Shown here one piece after another: positions 1 to 8,553 of a stretch of 64,000 nt of DNA. Both the position numbers and the translations under genes were made by a program. Numbering within the stretch: position 1 is the first letter of the stretch; each line of letters opens with the position of its first letter. Where the stretch lies: assembly GCF_002294725.1 (NCBI RefSeq), contig NZ_NSFT01000005.1, forward strand, positions 1-64,000, in the 5' to 3' direction. The notes beneath the pieces are model-generated. The model worked only from the letters and a program-made list of their open reading frames with translations, did no database searches and was not told the DNA's origin. This stretch comes from Mesorhizobium sp. WSM4313 (GTDB taxonomy: Bacteria > Pseudomonadota > Alphaproteobacteria > Rhizobiales > Rhizobiaceae).

Positions 1-2
1 CC

Positions 3-104
3 GCCGCCGGCTACAACTTCTCCCTCCTGCTCAGGTGGCTGAAGGGGTTTTTGTCGCTCTTGATTGCCCTGCTTCAAATCCGGCCGAAGCCGGTCGCCGC
101 TTAG
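3..104 (+). mobile_element. IS5-type transposase, C-terminal end only (gene begins before the window)
   Basis: An open frame enters from the left edge and ends with TAG at 102-104. It encodes about 33 residues beginning A-A-G-Y-N-F and continuing with LLLRWLKGFLSLLIALLQ. That hydrophobic tail after a GYNF/GHNF motif is how many IS5-family (IS427-like) transposases end. The bases after the stop (105-150) probably hold the right terminal inverted repeat, but the left end is not visible, so the repeat cannot be confirmed. The fragment lies about 110 bases from the 3' end of hemN. The family assignment rests only on this short tail. Confidence 0.5.
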
Positions 105-214
105 GGCTCGGATTGTTCACGGTCGACGATTTGATGCGGTAGTCGCCTATGAGCGGTCAAAACGAACGCAGCTGGTTCGCCGATCGACCAAACGGCGAGC
201 GCACTGTGCTTTGC

Positions 215-1564
215 TCAGACCGCCACCGAGTGCCTCGCCGTTCCCCCTTTGAAATATGTATCGAACTTGGCCGCGATGGTTCGAATGAAGGGGCGACTTT
301 CAGTCCGTACGAGGAAACTGTCACCATCGAATTCAAGCGCTCGGGCAGGATCGTGGAGTGCGATGGACCTCGAGCGATGAAGGAGCTGCTCGCCGGCTTT
401 GCCGAACCGCTCCACCAGGTCGACTGCCGAGAAGGCAAAATCACACATCAGCCGCTCGATGATCCAGCCACGGACGCGATCGTCGTCGGAAAGGGCAACG
501 CCGCGGACGGCAGCCAACCCGCCATCCGCAACCATGCGCCCGTACCCGGCAGTCGAAGCCATGTTCTGCACGTAGCCTTGGCGAAAACGACCGATGGACG
601 AAGGGCCAAGTCCGATCAGTGTCGGGCAGCGATCCTCAGTGTAGCCCTGAAAATTGCGATGCAAAACCCCTGCGCGGGCCGCTATGGCCAGCGCATCGTC
701 GGGCTTCGCGAAATGATCGAGTCCTATTGCCTCATATCCCTTGGCGACAATTGCCCGCGCCGCGAGTTGAGATTGGGCGAAACGCTCAGTGGGACTCGGC
801 AGCCATGCCTCGTCGATCATCGTCTGATGCTTCTTGAACCAGGGCACATGTGCGTAGCCGAACAGGGCCATCCGGTCTGGCTCCAAGGTCAGTGCCTGCG
901 CCACCGTGGAACAGATCGTCTCGCGTGTCTGATTCGGGAGCCCGTAGAGCAGGTCCAGATTGACCGATTCGACGCCCCGCGAACGAACCCCGTCGACGAC
1001 TGCCTTGGTCTGCAAAAAACTCTGCTCACGATTAATTGCTTTTTGCACTTGCGGATCGAAATCCTGCACGCCGAGGCTCGCCCGCGTTACGCCGATTTGA
1101 GCAAGTGCATCAAGGCGCGCCTTGTCCATGTCGTTGGTTTCGATTTCGATGCTGACCGTAGCATCCGGGAGAAGGTCGAAGCTGTCCCGCAAGGCCGCTC
1201 CAAGAGCAACCATATCATCGGGCCTCAGAATAGTTGGCGAACCGCCACCGAAGTGGATTGCACGGACATGTGCCTTGCCGCTCACCAGACCGGCAATCGT
1301 GACGATTTCGGCATTCAGCGAGCGCAGATAAGCGGCCACCGGCTCATATTGGTGCGTCTGCTTGGTGTGGCAGGCGCAGAACCAGCAGAGCTTGTCGCAG
1401 TAAGGAATGTGCAGGTACAGCGAGATTTCGTCGCCGCTTTCCAGCGTCTCCAACCAGCCACGGTAAATGGCAGCATCGATCCCCGAATGGAAATGCGGCG
1501 CCGTCGGATAGCTGGTGTAGCGTGGGACGTTCTCGCTGAGTTTGACAGCTATTTCCGATTGCAT
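215..1564 (-). CDS. hemN: Oxygen-independent coproporphyrinogen III oxidase (radical SAM)
   Basis: Converts coproporphyrinogen III to protoporphyrinogen IX without oxygen, supplying heme during microaerobic growth. The 449-residue protein has the radical-SAM cluster motif CDKLCWFC (Cys56, Cys60, Cys63), an expected HIPYC lead-in, and the N-terminal RYTSYPTAPHF block typical of HemN. Full family length. The frame can be extended to 1648, but the ATG at 1564 starts directly at the conserved MQSEIAVKLSENVPRYTSYP block, so it is preferred. It is divergent from fnrN, and an FNR/FixK box lies 55 bases upstream of this start, so induction under low oxygen is likely. Confidence 0.93.
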   Translation of the reverse strand: MQSEIAVKLSENVPRYTSYPTAPHFHSGIDAAIYRGWLETLESGDEISLYLHIPYCDKLCWFCACHTKQTHQYEPVAAYLRSLNAEIVTIAGLVSGKAHVRAIHFGGGSPTILRPDDMVALGAALRDSFDLLPDATVSIEIETNDMDKARLDALAQIGVTRASLGVQDFDPQVQKAINREQSFLQTKAVVDGVRSRGVESVNLDLLYGLPNQTRETICSTVAQALTLEPDRMALFGYAHVPWFKKHQTMIDEAWLPSPTERFAQSQLAARAIVAKGYEAIGLDHFAKPDDALAIAARAGVLHRNFQGYTEDRCPTLIGLGPSSIGRFRQGYVQNMASTAGYGRMVADGGLAAVRGVALSDDDRVRGWIIERLMCDFAFSAVDLVERFGKAGEQLLHRSRSIALHDPARALEFDGDSFLVRTESRPFIRTIAAKFDTYFKGGTARHSVAV

Positions 1565-1618
1565 CTCGCGTTCACCGTGTTGCCCGCCGGAACACTGCAC
1601 GCATCGCTGAAGCAGACC

Positions 1619-1632
1619 CTGATCTCGATCAG
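1619..1632. promoter_or_regulatory. FNR/FixK box (anaerobox) shared by hemN and fnrN
   Basis: CTGATCTCGATCAG is a perfect match to the symmetric FNR/FixK half-sites (TTGAT-N4-ATCAA type, with terminal C/G). It lies between two divergent genes, 55 bases from the hemN start and 85 bases from the fnrN start, so one site could serve both promoters. The same symmetric motif recurs at 2867 and 11315. Confidence 0.8.
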
Positions 1633-1716
1633 CCGCGCTCATGGACAAACCGCCGCAGGATTTCTCTACCCTGGATGGGTATCCTGCCGGCAGTTAGGAT
1701 CGGGTAAGGCGAACGC

Positions 1717-2460
1717 ATGACCTTTCGGCAAGACATTCATAGTTCCGGCATTCCTGTTCTTTGCTTCCCTTGCGAGGCACGGCGTCGCGGTGTCTGCGGT
1801 GCGCTCGATCCAGACAATTTGGTTGGGCTCGCCAAGACTTGCTCGCGTCGCCGGATCGAGTCAGGAATGGAGTTGACCGGCGAGGCACAGAACGTCGACA
1901 GCTACTCCAACGTGCTTTCAGGCGTGGTAAAGCTATCAAAGAGCCTGTCGGATGGGCGCCAGCAGATCGTCGGTCTCCAGTTTGCACCGGATTTTCTGGG
2001 ACGTCCTTTCAAGGAGGAAAGCTCGATCAATGCGGAAGCGGCAACAGCAGTCACGCTGTGTTCGTTTCCGCGAGCGGCCGTCGAACGGATGATGAAGGCG
2101 TCACGGGAATTCGAGCATCGCCTGCTCAAACAGACGCTGAATGAACTCGATGAGGCGCGCGAGTGGATGGTGACGCTGGGGCGCAAGACAGCTCCGGAAA
2201 AGGTGGCGACTTTTCTCCTCATGATGGCCCGGAATATCGATTCCAGTCTCGATGCGGCTTCCGGGTCGGCCTCCTTCGATCTGCCGCTGACGCGTGCCGA
2301 AATGTCTGATTTCCTTGGAATCACCAGCGAGACCGTGAGCCGCCAACTGACGCGATTGCGGGCTGACGGGGTGATTCGGATTGAGAACGCACGCCATGTG
2401 ACGGTGGACAGCATAAGCCGTCTGGAGAAGCGCTGTGGCGGCGGACGCGAGCGGCCCTAA
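1717..2460 (+). CDS. fnrN: FnrN, oxygen-sensing Crp/Fnr-family regulator
   Basis: A 247-residue transcription factor that should bind a 4Fe-4S cluster and activate anaerobox promoters when oxygen is low. The cluster ligands are visible: Cys16, Cys19 and Cys27 (C-x2-C-x7-C) plus Cys115, matching the FnrN/FixK-with-iron branch and not the cysteine-free FixK branch. A cyclic-nucleotide-binding-like beta-roll occupies about residues 45-125. The C-terminal HTH carries the FNR-type recognition pattern E205-x-x-S208-R209. The box at 1619-1632 suggests autoregulation, and the box at 2867 marks the likely main target, fixNOQP. Confidence 0.92.
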   Translation: MTFRQDIHSSGIPVLCFPCEARRRGVCGALDPDNLVGLAKTCSRRRIESGMELTGEAQNVDSYSNVLSGVVKLSKSLSDGRQQIVGLQFAPDFLGRPFKEESSINAEAATAVTLCSFPRAAVERMMKASREFEHRLLKQTLNELDEAREWMVTLGRKTAPEKVATFLLMMARNIDSSLDAASGSASFDLPLTRAEMSDFLGITSETVSRQLTRLRADGVIRIENARHVTVDSISRLEKRCGGGRERP

Positions 2461-2866
2461 GCGGCGAGGCCATGTCGCATGACTCCGGGGCGGGCCGTGT
2501 TTGCCTTTTAATGCGATGTCGCCGCGCCTTCGACGAAGCGGCGTCACGGTTGTCGAGACAAACAGCTTTCGGGCTTTGATAGGAACGTGACCAATCGCCA
2601 GGTGTGTTTCGGCACATACCGGCGAAGCATGGTCCTTAATCTGCCACGGCTCGGCGGAACGATCGCGTTCGTTTCCAATGGGATCCGAACAACGTTTGGC
2701 AGGGCATCGGCAATAGCATCCAACGCGCGCAGAGCCTCAGCTTTCGCCTCAGCGATCGCGTCTGCGCCCGCCCAACCCAGGGAACGCCTTCCATGAGGGA
2801 GTGAGCCCGCGCTGCGTTCCTCGTTCATTCGCCACCTGCTGATTGCGCCGCACAAAATCGTGCGGC
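2461..2866. other. Intergenic region between fnrN and the fixN promoter, no convincing gene
   Basis: About 400 bases with short frames on both strands. One reverse frame (2544-2873) encodes an Ala-rich stretch, but it lacks recognisable motifs and runs through the fixN promoter box. I see no confident gene, RNA or repeat here. Confidence 0.5.
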
Positions 2867-2880
2867 CTGACATAGATCAG
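2867..2880 (+). promoter_or_regulatory. FNR/FixK box upstream of fixNOQP
   Basis: CTGACATAGATCAG has the palindromic arms CTGA and TCAG with FNR spacing. It lies 74 bases before the fixN ATG, the usual position for an activated promoter around -40. It is one mismatch away from the symmetric form at 1619. Confidence 0.8.
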
Positions 2881-2954
2881 GGCGAGGGGGCGGCGGCTGC
2901 GCGATTAGTGCGCTGCGGATTTGGCATCCACCAGATTCGAGATCGGGATCTGCA

Positions 2955-4574
2955 ATGAAATTCGGCACAGAGATCGTCCTTCTAAGCGTGTTCGCTTTTG
3001 CGGCCCTGGTGGCCGCCGGCTTCGGCGTGGATGAACCTTTCCGCCGACACATGTGGGTGTTGTTCTTCGCAGTGGCTGGTTTCACTGCGATCCTGTTGCG
3101 CAACACGGAGTTCAGGCCAGCAGCTCCGATTGACCCATCCGCTTACATGGATGGTCCGATCCGCTACGGCGCGATCGCCACCGTGTTCTGGGGTGTCGTC
3201 GGCATGCTGGTCGGCGTGGTGATCGCGCTGCAGCTCGCCTACCCCGATCTCAACATCCAGCCCTGGTTCAATTTCGGTCGTTTGCGGCCGTTGCACACAT
3301 CCGGTGTCGTTTTCGCCTTCGGCGGCAACGCGCTGCTTTGCACGTCTCTGTATGTCGTGCAGCGCACCTGCCGCGCGCGCCTCTTCGGCCGTGATCTCGC
3401 CTGGTTCGTCTTCTGGGGCTACCAGCTGTTCATCGTCATGGCCGCGACCGGCTACCTGCTCGGCATCACCGAGGGCCGCGAGTACGCCGAACCCGAATGG
3501 TATGTGGATGTCTGGCTGACCATCGTCTGGGTCGCCTACCTCATTCTGTTCCTTGGCACGATCCTGAAGCGCAAGGAACCGCATATCTACGTGGCCAACT
3601 GGTTCTACCTGTCGTTCATCGTGACCATCGCGATGCTGCATGTGGTCAACAACCTGTCCATACCAGTCTCGTTCCCGGGCTCCAAGAGCTACTCCGCCTT
3701 TTCAGGGGTCCAGGACGCCTTGACGCAATGGTGGTACGGCCACAACGCGGTCGGCTTCTTTCTCACCGCCGGCTTCCTCGGCATGATGTATTATTTCGTG
3801 CCCAAGCAGGCGAACCGGCCAGTCTATTCGTACCGGCTGTCGATCGTCCATTTCTGGGCTATCATCTTTCTCTACATCTGGGCCGGGCCGCATCACCTGC
3901 ACTACACCGCCTTGCCCGATTGGGCGCAGACGCTCGGCATGGTGTTCTCGATCATGCTGTGGATGCCGTCCTGGGGCGGCATGATCAACGGCCTGATGAC
4001 GCTGTCCGGCGCCTGGGACAAGCTGCGCACCGATCCGATCATCCGCATGATGGTGATGGCCGTCGCCTTCTATGGCATGTCGACCTTCGAAGGCCCCATC
4101 ATGGCGATCCGGGCGGTCAATTCGCTGTCGCATTATACCGACTGGACCATCGGGCACGTCCATTCGGGTGCGCTCGGCTGGGTCGGCATGATCTCGTTCG
4201 GCGCGATCTACTACATGGTCCCGAAGCTCTGGAACCGTCAACGGCTCTACTCGCTGAGGCTCGTCACCTGGCACTTCTGGCTGGCGACACTCGGGATCGT
4301 CGTCTACGCCGCGGTGATGTGGGTGTCCGGCATCATGCAGGGCCTGATGTGGCGCGAATATGGCGAGCAGGGCTTCCTGGTCTACTCCTTCGCCGAAACC
4401 GTCGCCGCCATGCACCCCTACTATGTCCTGCGCGCCATCGGCGGCGCCATGTACCTCTCCGGCGCCCTGATCATGGCCTGGAACATCACCAGGACCATCC
4501 TCGGCCACCAGCGCGAGGAGGAGCCGATGCCGAGCCCCGTCGCCATCCGACCTGCGCGATCAGGAGCCAGGTAA
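2955..4574 (+). CDS. fixN: cbb3-type cytochrome c oxidase subunit I
   Basis: Catalytic membrane subunit of the high-affinity cbb3 oxidase, which reduces oxygen to water and pumps protons under microaerobic conditions. The protein has 539 residues and about 14 membrane segments. Heme and copper ligands are visible: PLHTSG (low-spin heme His), WWYGHNA and GPHHLHY (CuB histidines), and IGHVHSG (heme ligands). Length is normal. It heads a tight operon: its stop codon overlaps the fixO start by one base (TAATG). An anaerobox lies 74 bases upstream. Confidence 0.97.
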   Translation: MKFGTEIVLLSVFAFAALVAAGFGVDEPFRRHMWVLFFAVAGFTAILLRNTEFRPAAPIDPSAYMDGPIRYGAIATVFWGVVGMLVGVVIALQLAYPDLNIQPWFNFGRLRPLHTSGVVFAFGGNALLCTSLYVVQRTCRARLFGRDLAWFVFWGYQLFIVMAATGYLLGITEGREYAEPEWYVDVWLTIVWVAYLILFLGTILKRKEPHIYVANWFYLSFIVTIAMLHVVNNLSIPVSFPGSKSYSAFSGVQDALTQWWYGHNAVGFFLTAGFLGMMYYFVPKQANRPVYSYRLSIVHFWAIIFLYIWAGPHHLHYTALPDWAQTLGMVFSIMLWMPSWGGMINGLMTLSGAWDKLRTDPIIRMMVMAVAFYGMSTFEGPIMAIRAVNSLSHYTDWTIGHVHSGALGWVGMISFGAIYYMVPKLWNRQRLYSLRLVTWHFWLATLGIVVYAAVMWVSGIMQGLMWREYGEQGFLVYSFAETVAAMHPYYVLRAIGGAMYLSGALIMAWNITRTILGHQREEEPMPSPVAIRPARSGAR

Positions 4575-5305
4575 TGGGCTTGATGGACAAACACGCAATC
4601 ATCGAGAAGAACGCCACGCTTCTTCTCGTTGGCTCGCTGCTCGTGGTGACGGTCGGCGGCATCGTCGAGATCGCGCCTCTCTTCTATCTCGACAACACGA
4701 TCGAGAAGGTGGAAGGCATGCGCCCCTATTCGCCGCTCGAACTTGTCGGGCGCAACATCTATATGCGCGAGGGCTGCTACCTCTGTCATAGCCAGATGAT
4801 CAGGCCGTTCCGCGACGAAGTTGAGCGCTATGGCCACTACAGCCTGGCTGCCGAGTCCATGTACGATCACCCCTTCCAGTGGGGATCGAAGCGCACCGGG
4901 CCGGATCTCGCCAGAGTTGGCGACCGCTACTCGAATGCATGGCATGTCGCGCATCTTACCGACCCGCGCTCGGTGGTGCCGGAATCGATCATGCCGAGCT
5001 ATGGGTTCCTGAAAGACACGCCGATCGACGTGAAGGATTTCTCGACGCATCTGGTCGCCAACAGGCTTGTAGCCGTCCCTTACACCGATGACATGATCGC
5101 CCACGCCAATGCGGATCTGGCGGCGCAGGCCGATCCCAATGCCGACACATCAGGCCTTGAGGCGCGTTACCCAAAAGCCAAGATCGGCGACTTCGACGGC
5201 AACCCGCAACAGGTCACCGAAATGGATGCCCTGCTCGCCTACCTGCAGATGCTTGGCACACTGGTCGACTTCAAAAATTACGACGAAGCCGCCGGCTACC
5301 GCTGA
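4574..5305 (+). CDS. fixO: cbb3-type oxidase monoheme cytochrome c subunit
   Basis: A 243-residue monoheme cytochrome c subunit that passes electrons to FixN. It has one N-terminal membrane anchor (about residues 12-35) and a single heme-c site, CYLCH, followed by SQMIRPF, which is typical of CcoO. An axial Met is likely in the ESIMPSYGF segment. The start is fixed by the one-base overlap with the fixN stop codon. A longer frame in the same phase extends far upstream inside fixN and is not used. Confidence 0.96.
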   Translation: MGLMDKHAIIEKNATLLLVGSLLVVTVGGIVEIAPLFYLDNTIEKVEGMRPYSPLELVGRNIYMREGCYLCHSQMIRPFRDEVERYGHYSLAAESMYDHPFQWGSKRTGPDLARVGDRYSNAWHVAHLTDPRSVVPESIMPSYGFLKDTPIDVKDFSTHLVANRLVAVPYTDDMIAHANADLAAQADPNADTSGLEARYPKAKIGDFDGNPQQVTEMDALLAYLQMLGTLVDFKNYDEAAGYR

Positions 5306-5316
5306 GGAGAACGCTG

Positions 5317-5466
5317 ATGACCTACAATTTGATGCGGGCGTTTGCCGACAGCTGGGGCCTGGTTGCGATGGCGCTGTTCTTCGTGGGGTGCATCGCCTTT
5401 GCCCTACGCCCCGGCAGCCGAAGGCTGGCCGACGAAGCGGCCCGCATTCCGCTCGAGGACGAGTGA
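5317..5466 (+). CDS. fixQ: cbb3-type oxidase small subunit CcoQ
   Basis: A 49-residue protein beginning MTYNLMRAFADSWGL with one hydrophobic helix (about residues 14-30), followed by a charged C-terminus. Its position between fixO and fixP and its size identify it as FixQ, which stabilises the oxidase complex. A GGAGA ribosome binding site precedes the ATG, the gap to fixO is 11 bases, and the gap to fixP is 2 bases. Confidence 0.93.
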   Translation: MTYNLMRAFADSWGLVAMALFFVGCIAFALRPGSRRLADEAARIPLEDE

Positions 5467-5468
5467 TC

Positions 5469-6332
5469 ATGAGCGACGAGCATATCGATGAAATCTCTGG
5501 CGTCTCGACCACCGGCCACGAATGGGATGGTATCCGGGAGCTGAACAACCCGCTTCCCAGATGGTGGGTTATCACTTTTTACGTCACCATTGTCTGGGCG
5601 ATAGGCTACACCATTGCCTATCCAGCATGGCCTCTGTTGCACTCGGCGACAACGGGTGTGCTCGGCTATTCCAGCCGCAACGAGGTCAGGAACGAGCTGA
5701 CCGCGGCTGAGGCCGCCAAGGGCAAATATATCTCGGCGGTGGAGTCCAAGAGCGTCTCGGAAATCGCCGCGGACGACGGCCTGCGCGAATTCGCAATCGC
5801 CGCCGGTGGCGCCGCTTTCAAGGTCAATTGCGTACAATGTCATGGCTCCGGCGCCCAGGGTTCCAAGGGCTTTCCCAATCTCAACGACGACGACTGGCTG
5901 TGGGGCGGCAAGGCCGAGCAGATCCAGCAGACGATTACGCACGGCATCCGCTTCGCATCCGATCCGGACACGCGCCTGTCGGAAATGCCGGCCTTCGGCG
6001 ACATCATTACCGCCGACCAGATCGCACAAGTCAGCGCCTACGTGGCCAGCCTTTCCGGCAAGGTCCGCGATGCAAGTCTGATCCAACCCGGCGCCAAGGT
6101 CTTTGCCGAGAATTGCGTGGCCTGTCACGGCGACAATGCAAAAGGCAACAGGGAATTCGGCGCCCCCGACCTGACCGATGCGATCTGGCTCTATGGATCC
6201 GGTGAGACAGCCATCGCCGCACAGGTCCGTGCGCCAAAACAGGGCGTCATGCCGGCCTGGGTTGGCCGTCTCGGCGAGATCAAGGTCAAGGAACTTGCAG
6301 TTTATGTCCATTCGCTTGGCGGCGGAGAATAG
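5469..6332 (+). CDS. fixP: cbb3-type oxidase diheme cytochrome c subunit
   Basis: A 287-residue diheme cytochrome c subunit. The N-terminus has the CcoP pattern with HEWDGIRELNNPLPRWW just before the single membrane segment. Two CxxCH heme sites are present, CVQCH and CVACH, each in its own cytochrome c domain, with Met ligands in EMPAFG and VMPAWV. The last gene of fixNOQP. A GC-rich hairpin at 6375-6398 follows it. The upstream frame extension across fixQ is rejected. Confidence 0.96.
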   Translation: MSDEHIDEISGVSTTGHEWDGIRELNNPLPRWWVITFYVTIVWAIGYTIAYPAWPLLHSATTGVLGYSSRNEVRNELTAAEAAKGKYISAVESKSVSEIAADDGLREFAIAAGGAAFKVNCVQCHGSGAQGSKGFPNLNDDDWLWGGKAEQIQQTITHGIRFASDPDTRLSEMPAFGDIITADQIAQVSAYVASLSGKVRDASLIQPGAKVFAENCVACHGDNAKGNREFGAPDLTDAIWLYGSGETAIAAQVRAPKQGVMPAWVGRLGEIKVKELAVYVHSLGGGE

Positions 6333-6374
6333 GAATGGAAGGTCCTATTCTTCGGTCCCCCCTGCCAAGCGGAC

Positions 6375-6398
6375 GAGGCCCGGCGTGAGCCGGGCCTC
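6375..6398 (+). terminator. Strong hairpin after fixNOQP
   Basis: GAGGCCCGGC and GCCGGGCCTC form a perfect 10-bp stem with a GTGA loop. There is no T-run after it, so it could be a Rho-dependent or processing or stability hairpin between fixNOQP and fixGHIS and not a classical intrinsic terminator. Confidence 0.5.
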
Positions 6399-6499
6399 GA
6401 CACCATCCCTAATGCGATCTGCACAACCCGGCAAGGCTATCCTACGGCGAGGCTTTACGACAGGTGCCCCTGACATTGGCTGGGAAAGTGGAGTTGCAC

Positions 6500-8059
6500 A
6501 TGCGTGACAAGACGCAGTTGACAGGGCTCGAAACAGAAACTGTCAATTCCGCCAAAACCCGCAAGCCGCTTTATGCCGCGCGTCAAAAGATCTTTCCGAA
6601 GCGCGCCTCGGGCAACTTTCGTCGCTTCAAATGGCTGGTGATGACGATCACACTTGGCATCTATTACCTGGCTGCGTGGCTGCCTTGGGCTCGCGGTCCA
6701 TTTGCCCCGGACCAGGCAGTCCTGCTCGATCTCGCGAACCGGCGCTTCTACTTCTTCTTCATCGAGATATGGCCCCAGGAATTCTTCTATGTGGCCGGCC
6801 TCCTGGTCATGGCGGGCGTCGGTCTTTTCCTGATCACCTCGACTGTCGGCCGTGCCTGGTGCGGCTATGCATGCCCTCAGACGGTGTGGGTCGATCTGTT
6901 CCTCGTCGTCGAACGTGCGATAGAGGGCGACCGTAACGCTCGCATGAAACTCGATGCAGGCCCCTGGACCGCCCGCAAGCTGATGCTGCGCTTATCGAAG
7001 CACGCCGTCTGGCTGGTCATCGGTGCGGCGACCGGCGGCGCCTGGATTTTCTATTTTGCCGATGCGCCGACGCTGGTTGGCGAACTCTTCACCGGCACCG
7101 CGCCACCCGTCGCCTACATCACTGTCGCCGTGCTGACGGCTACCACCTACACGTTCGGCGGTCTGATGCGCGAGCAGGTCTGCACCTACATGTGCCCATG
7201 GCCGCGCATCCAGGCAGCGATGCTCGACGAAAGTTCTCTCACCGTCACCTACAATGACTGGCGCGGCGAACCGCGTTCTCGCCACGCCAAGAAGGTCCTT
7301 GCCGCAGGGCTGCCGGTCGGTGACTGCGTCGACTGCAATGCCTGCGTCGCGGTCTGCCCGATGGGGATCGACATCCGCGATGGCCAGCAGATGGAATGCA
7401 TCACCTGCGCGCTGTGCATAGACGCCTGCGACGGGGTCATGGACAAGCTCGGCAAGGAGCGCGGGCTGATCTCCTATGCGACACTGTCCGACTACAACGC
7501 CAACATGATGCTGGCGACCGCGGGCGGCTCCAGTTCAGTCAACCCGTCGCAGGTCAGGACCGCTGATGGCCTGTTCTCCGACAAGGTGGCGCATTTCCAT
7601 ATCCGCAAGATCTTTCGGCCACGCACCTACGTCTACATGGGTATCTGGTCGCTGATCGGCCTGGGTCTGCTCTATTCGCTGCTGACGCGCGATCGGCTCG
7701 AAGTCAACGTGCTGCATGATCGCAATCCGCAATTTGTCACGCTGTCCGACGGCTCGATCCGCAACGGCTACACCGTCAAGCTGCTCAACATGATCCCCGA
7801 GCCAAGGACGATCGTTGTCGCGATTCAAGGCTTGCAGGGCGCCGAGATGAGCGTGGTCGGCGACGACATCCCGGAAGGCCGTTCTTTTGCCATTCCGGTC
7901 GAACCCGACCGCCTGAAAATGCTGAAGGTCTTCGTGCGCCAGCCGGCGGATCAAATCCAGGGCACAGCGCAGACCTTCAAGTTCCGTGTCGAGGACAAGG
8001 CGAGCTTCGAGGCGGACGAATACACCGCCACCTTCAACGCGCCGGAGACTGCCAGATGA
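6500..8059 (+). CDS. fixG: cbb3 oxidase assembly iron-sulfur protein CcoG/FixG
   Basis: A 519-residue membrane protein required for cbb3 oxidase maturation, thought to act in copper handling during assembly. About five membrane helices surround CGYACPQTVW and CTYMCPWPR motifs, and two 4Fe-4S ferredoxin sites follow (CVDCNACVAVCP and CITCALCIDACD). The C-terminal region is an Ig-like periplasmic domain. The ATG at 6500 starts at the family N-terminus; the upstream frame from 6464 is probably untranslated. I see no anaerobox in the 167-base gap before it, so transcription may read through from fixNOQP. Confidence 0.95.
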   Translation: MRDKTQLTGLETETVNSAKTRKPLYAARQKIFPKRASGNFRRFKWLVMTITLGIYYLAAWLPWARGPFAPDQAVLLDLANRRFYFFFIEIWPQEFFYVAGLLVMAGVGLFLITSTVGRAWCGYACPQTVWVDLFLVVERAIEGDRNARMKLDAGPWTARKLMLRLSKHAVWLVIGAATGGAWIFYFADAPTLVGELFTGTAPPVAYITVAVLTATTYTFGGLMREQVCTYMCPWPRIQAAMLDESSLTVTYNDWRGEPRSRHAKKVLAAGLPVGDCVDCNACVAVCPMGIDIRDGQQMECITCALCIDACDGVMDKLGKERGLISYATLSDYNANMMLATAGGSSSVNPSQVRTADGLFSDKVAHFHIRKIFRPRTYVYMGIWSLIGLGLLYSLLTRDRLEVNVLHDRNPQFVTLSDGSIRNGYTVKLLNMIPEPRTIVVAIQGLQGAEMSVVGDDIPEGRSFAIPVEPDRLKMLKVFVRQPADQIQGTAQTFKFRVEDKASFEADEYTATFNAPETAR

Positions 8060-8553
8060 CCGCTAACGCTGAAAAACCCCGCGTATTCACCGGCAGGCAC
8101 ATGCTGGCCATCATCCTAGCCTTTTTCGGGGTGGTCATCGCGGTCAATCTGACGATGGCAACGCTCGCCAACACGAGCTGGACCGGCCTTGTCGTCGAAA
8201 ACACCTATGTGGCGAGCCAGCAGTTCAACAAGAAGGCCGAGGAGGGGCGGGCGCAGGCAGCGCTCGGCTGGACCGGCAAGCTGACCATCGCATGGGGCGA
8301 GGTCCGCTATAGCCTTACCGACGCCGTCGGCAAGCCGATTGCCTTGCATGGCGTCAAGGTGCTGTTTCGCCATCCCGCCTACGAGAAAGAGGACAAGGCG
8401 GTCAACCTCGCCCTCGCCTCCGGCCAGGAATTCGCAGCCCAGCACATGCCGAAGGATGGCGTCTGGATCGTCGAAGTCGACGCTGACGCCGGTCTGGCCG
8501 AGCCCTACCGCGAAGTCCGCAGGATCATGATTTCCCATGGAGCGCTGAAATGA
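8056..8553 (+). CDS. fixH: cbb3 oxidase assembly protein FixH
   Basis: A 165-residue single-span membrane protein. A hydrophobic helix at about residues 16-36 is followed by a periplasmic domain with the family pattern NTSWTGLVVENTYVASQQFN. It works with FixI in cbb3 assembly and copper delivery. Start and stop overlap both neighbours by four bases (ATGA), so fixG, fixH and fixI are probably translationally coupled. Confidence 0.93.
   Translation: MTANAEKPRVFTGRHMLAIILAFFGVVIAVNLTMATLANTSWTGLVVENTYVASQQFNKKAEEGRAQAALGWTGKLTIAWGEVRYSLTDAVGKPIALHGVKVLFRHPAYEKEDKAVNLALASGQEFAAQHMPKDGVWIVEVDADAGLAEPYREVRRIMISHGALK

Noticed and set aside
149..1720. 523-codon forward frame opposite hemN
   Set aside because: It is the antisense shadow of hemN, which has clear radical-SAM motifs.
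6333..6499. A separate FNR/FixK box for fixGHIS
   Set aside because: No symmetric CTGA/TTGA-N6-TCAG/TCAA site was found in the gap, so none is claimed.
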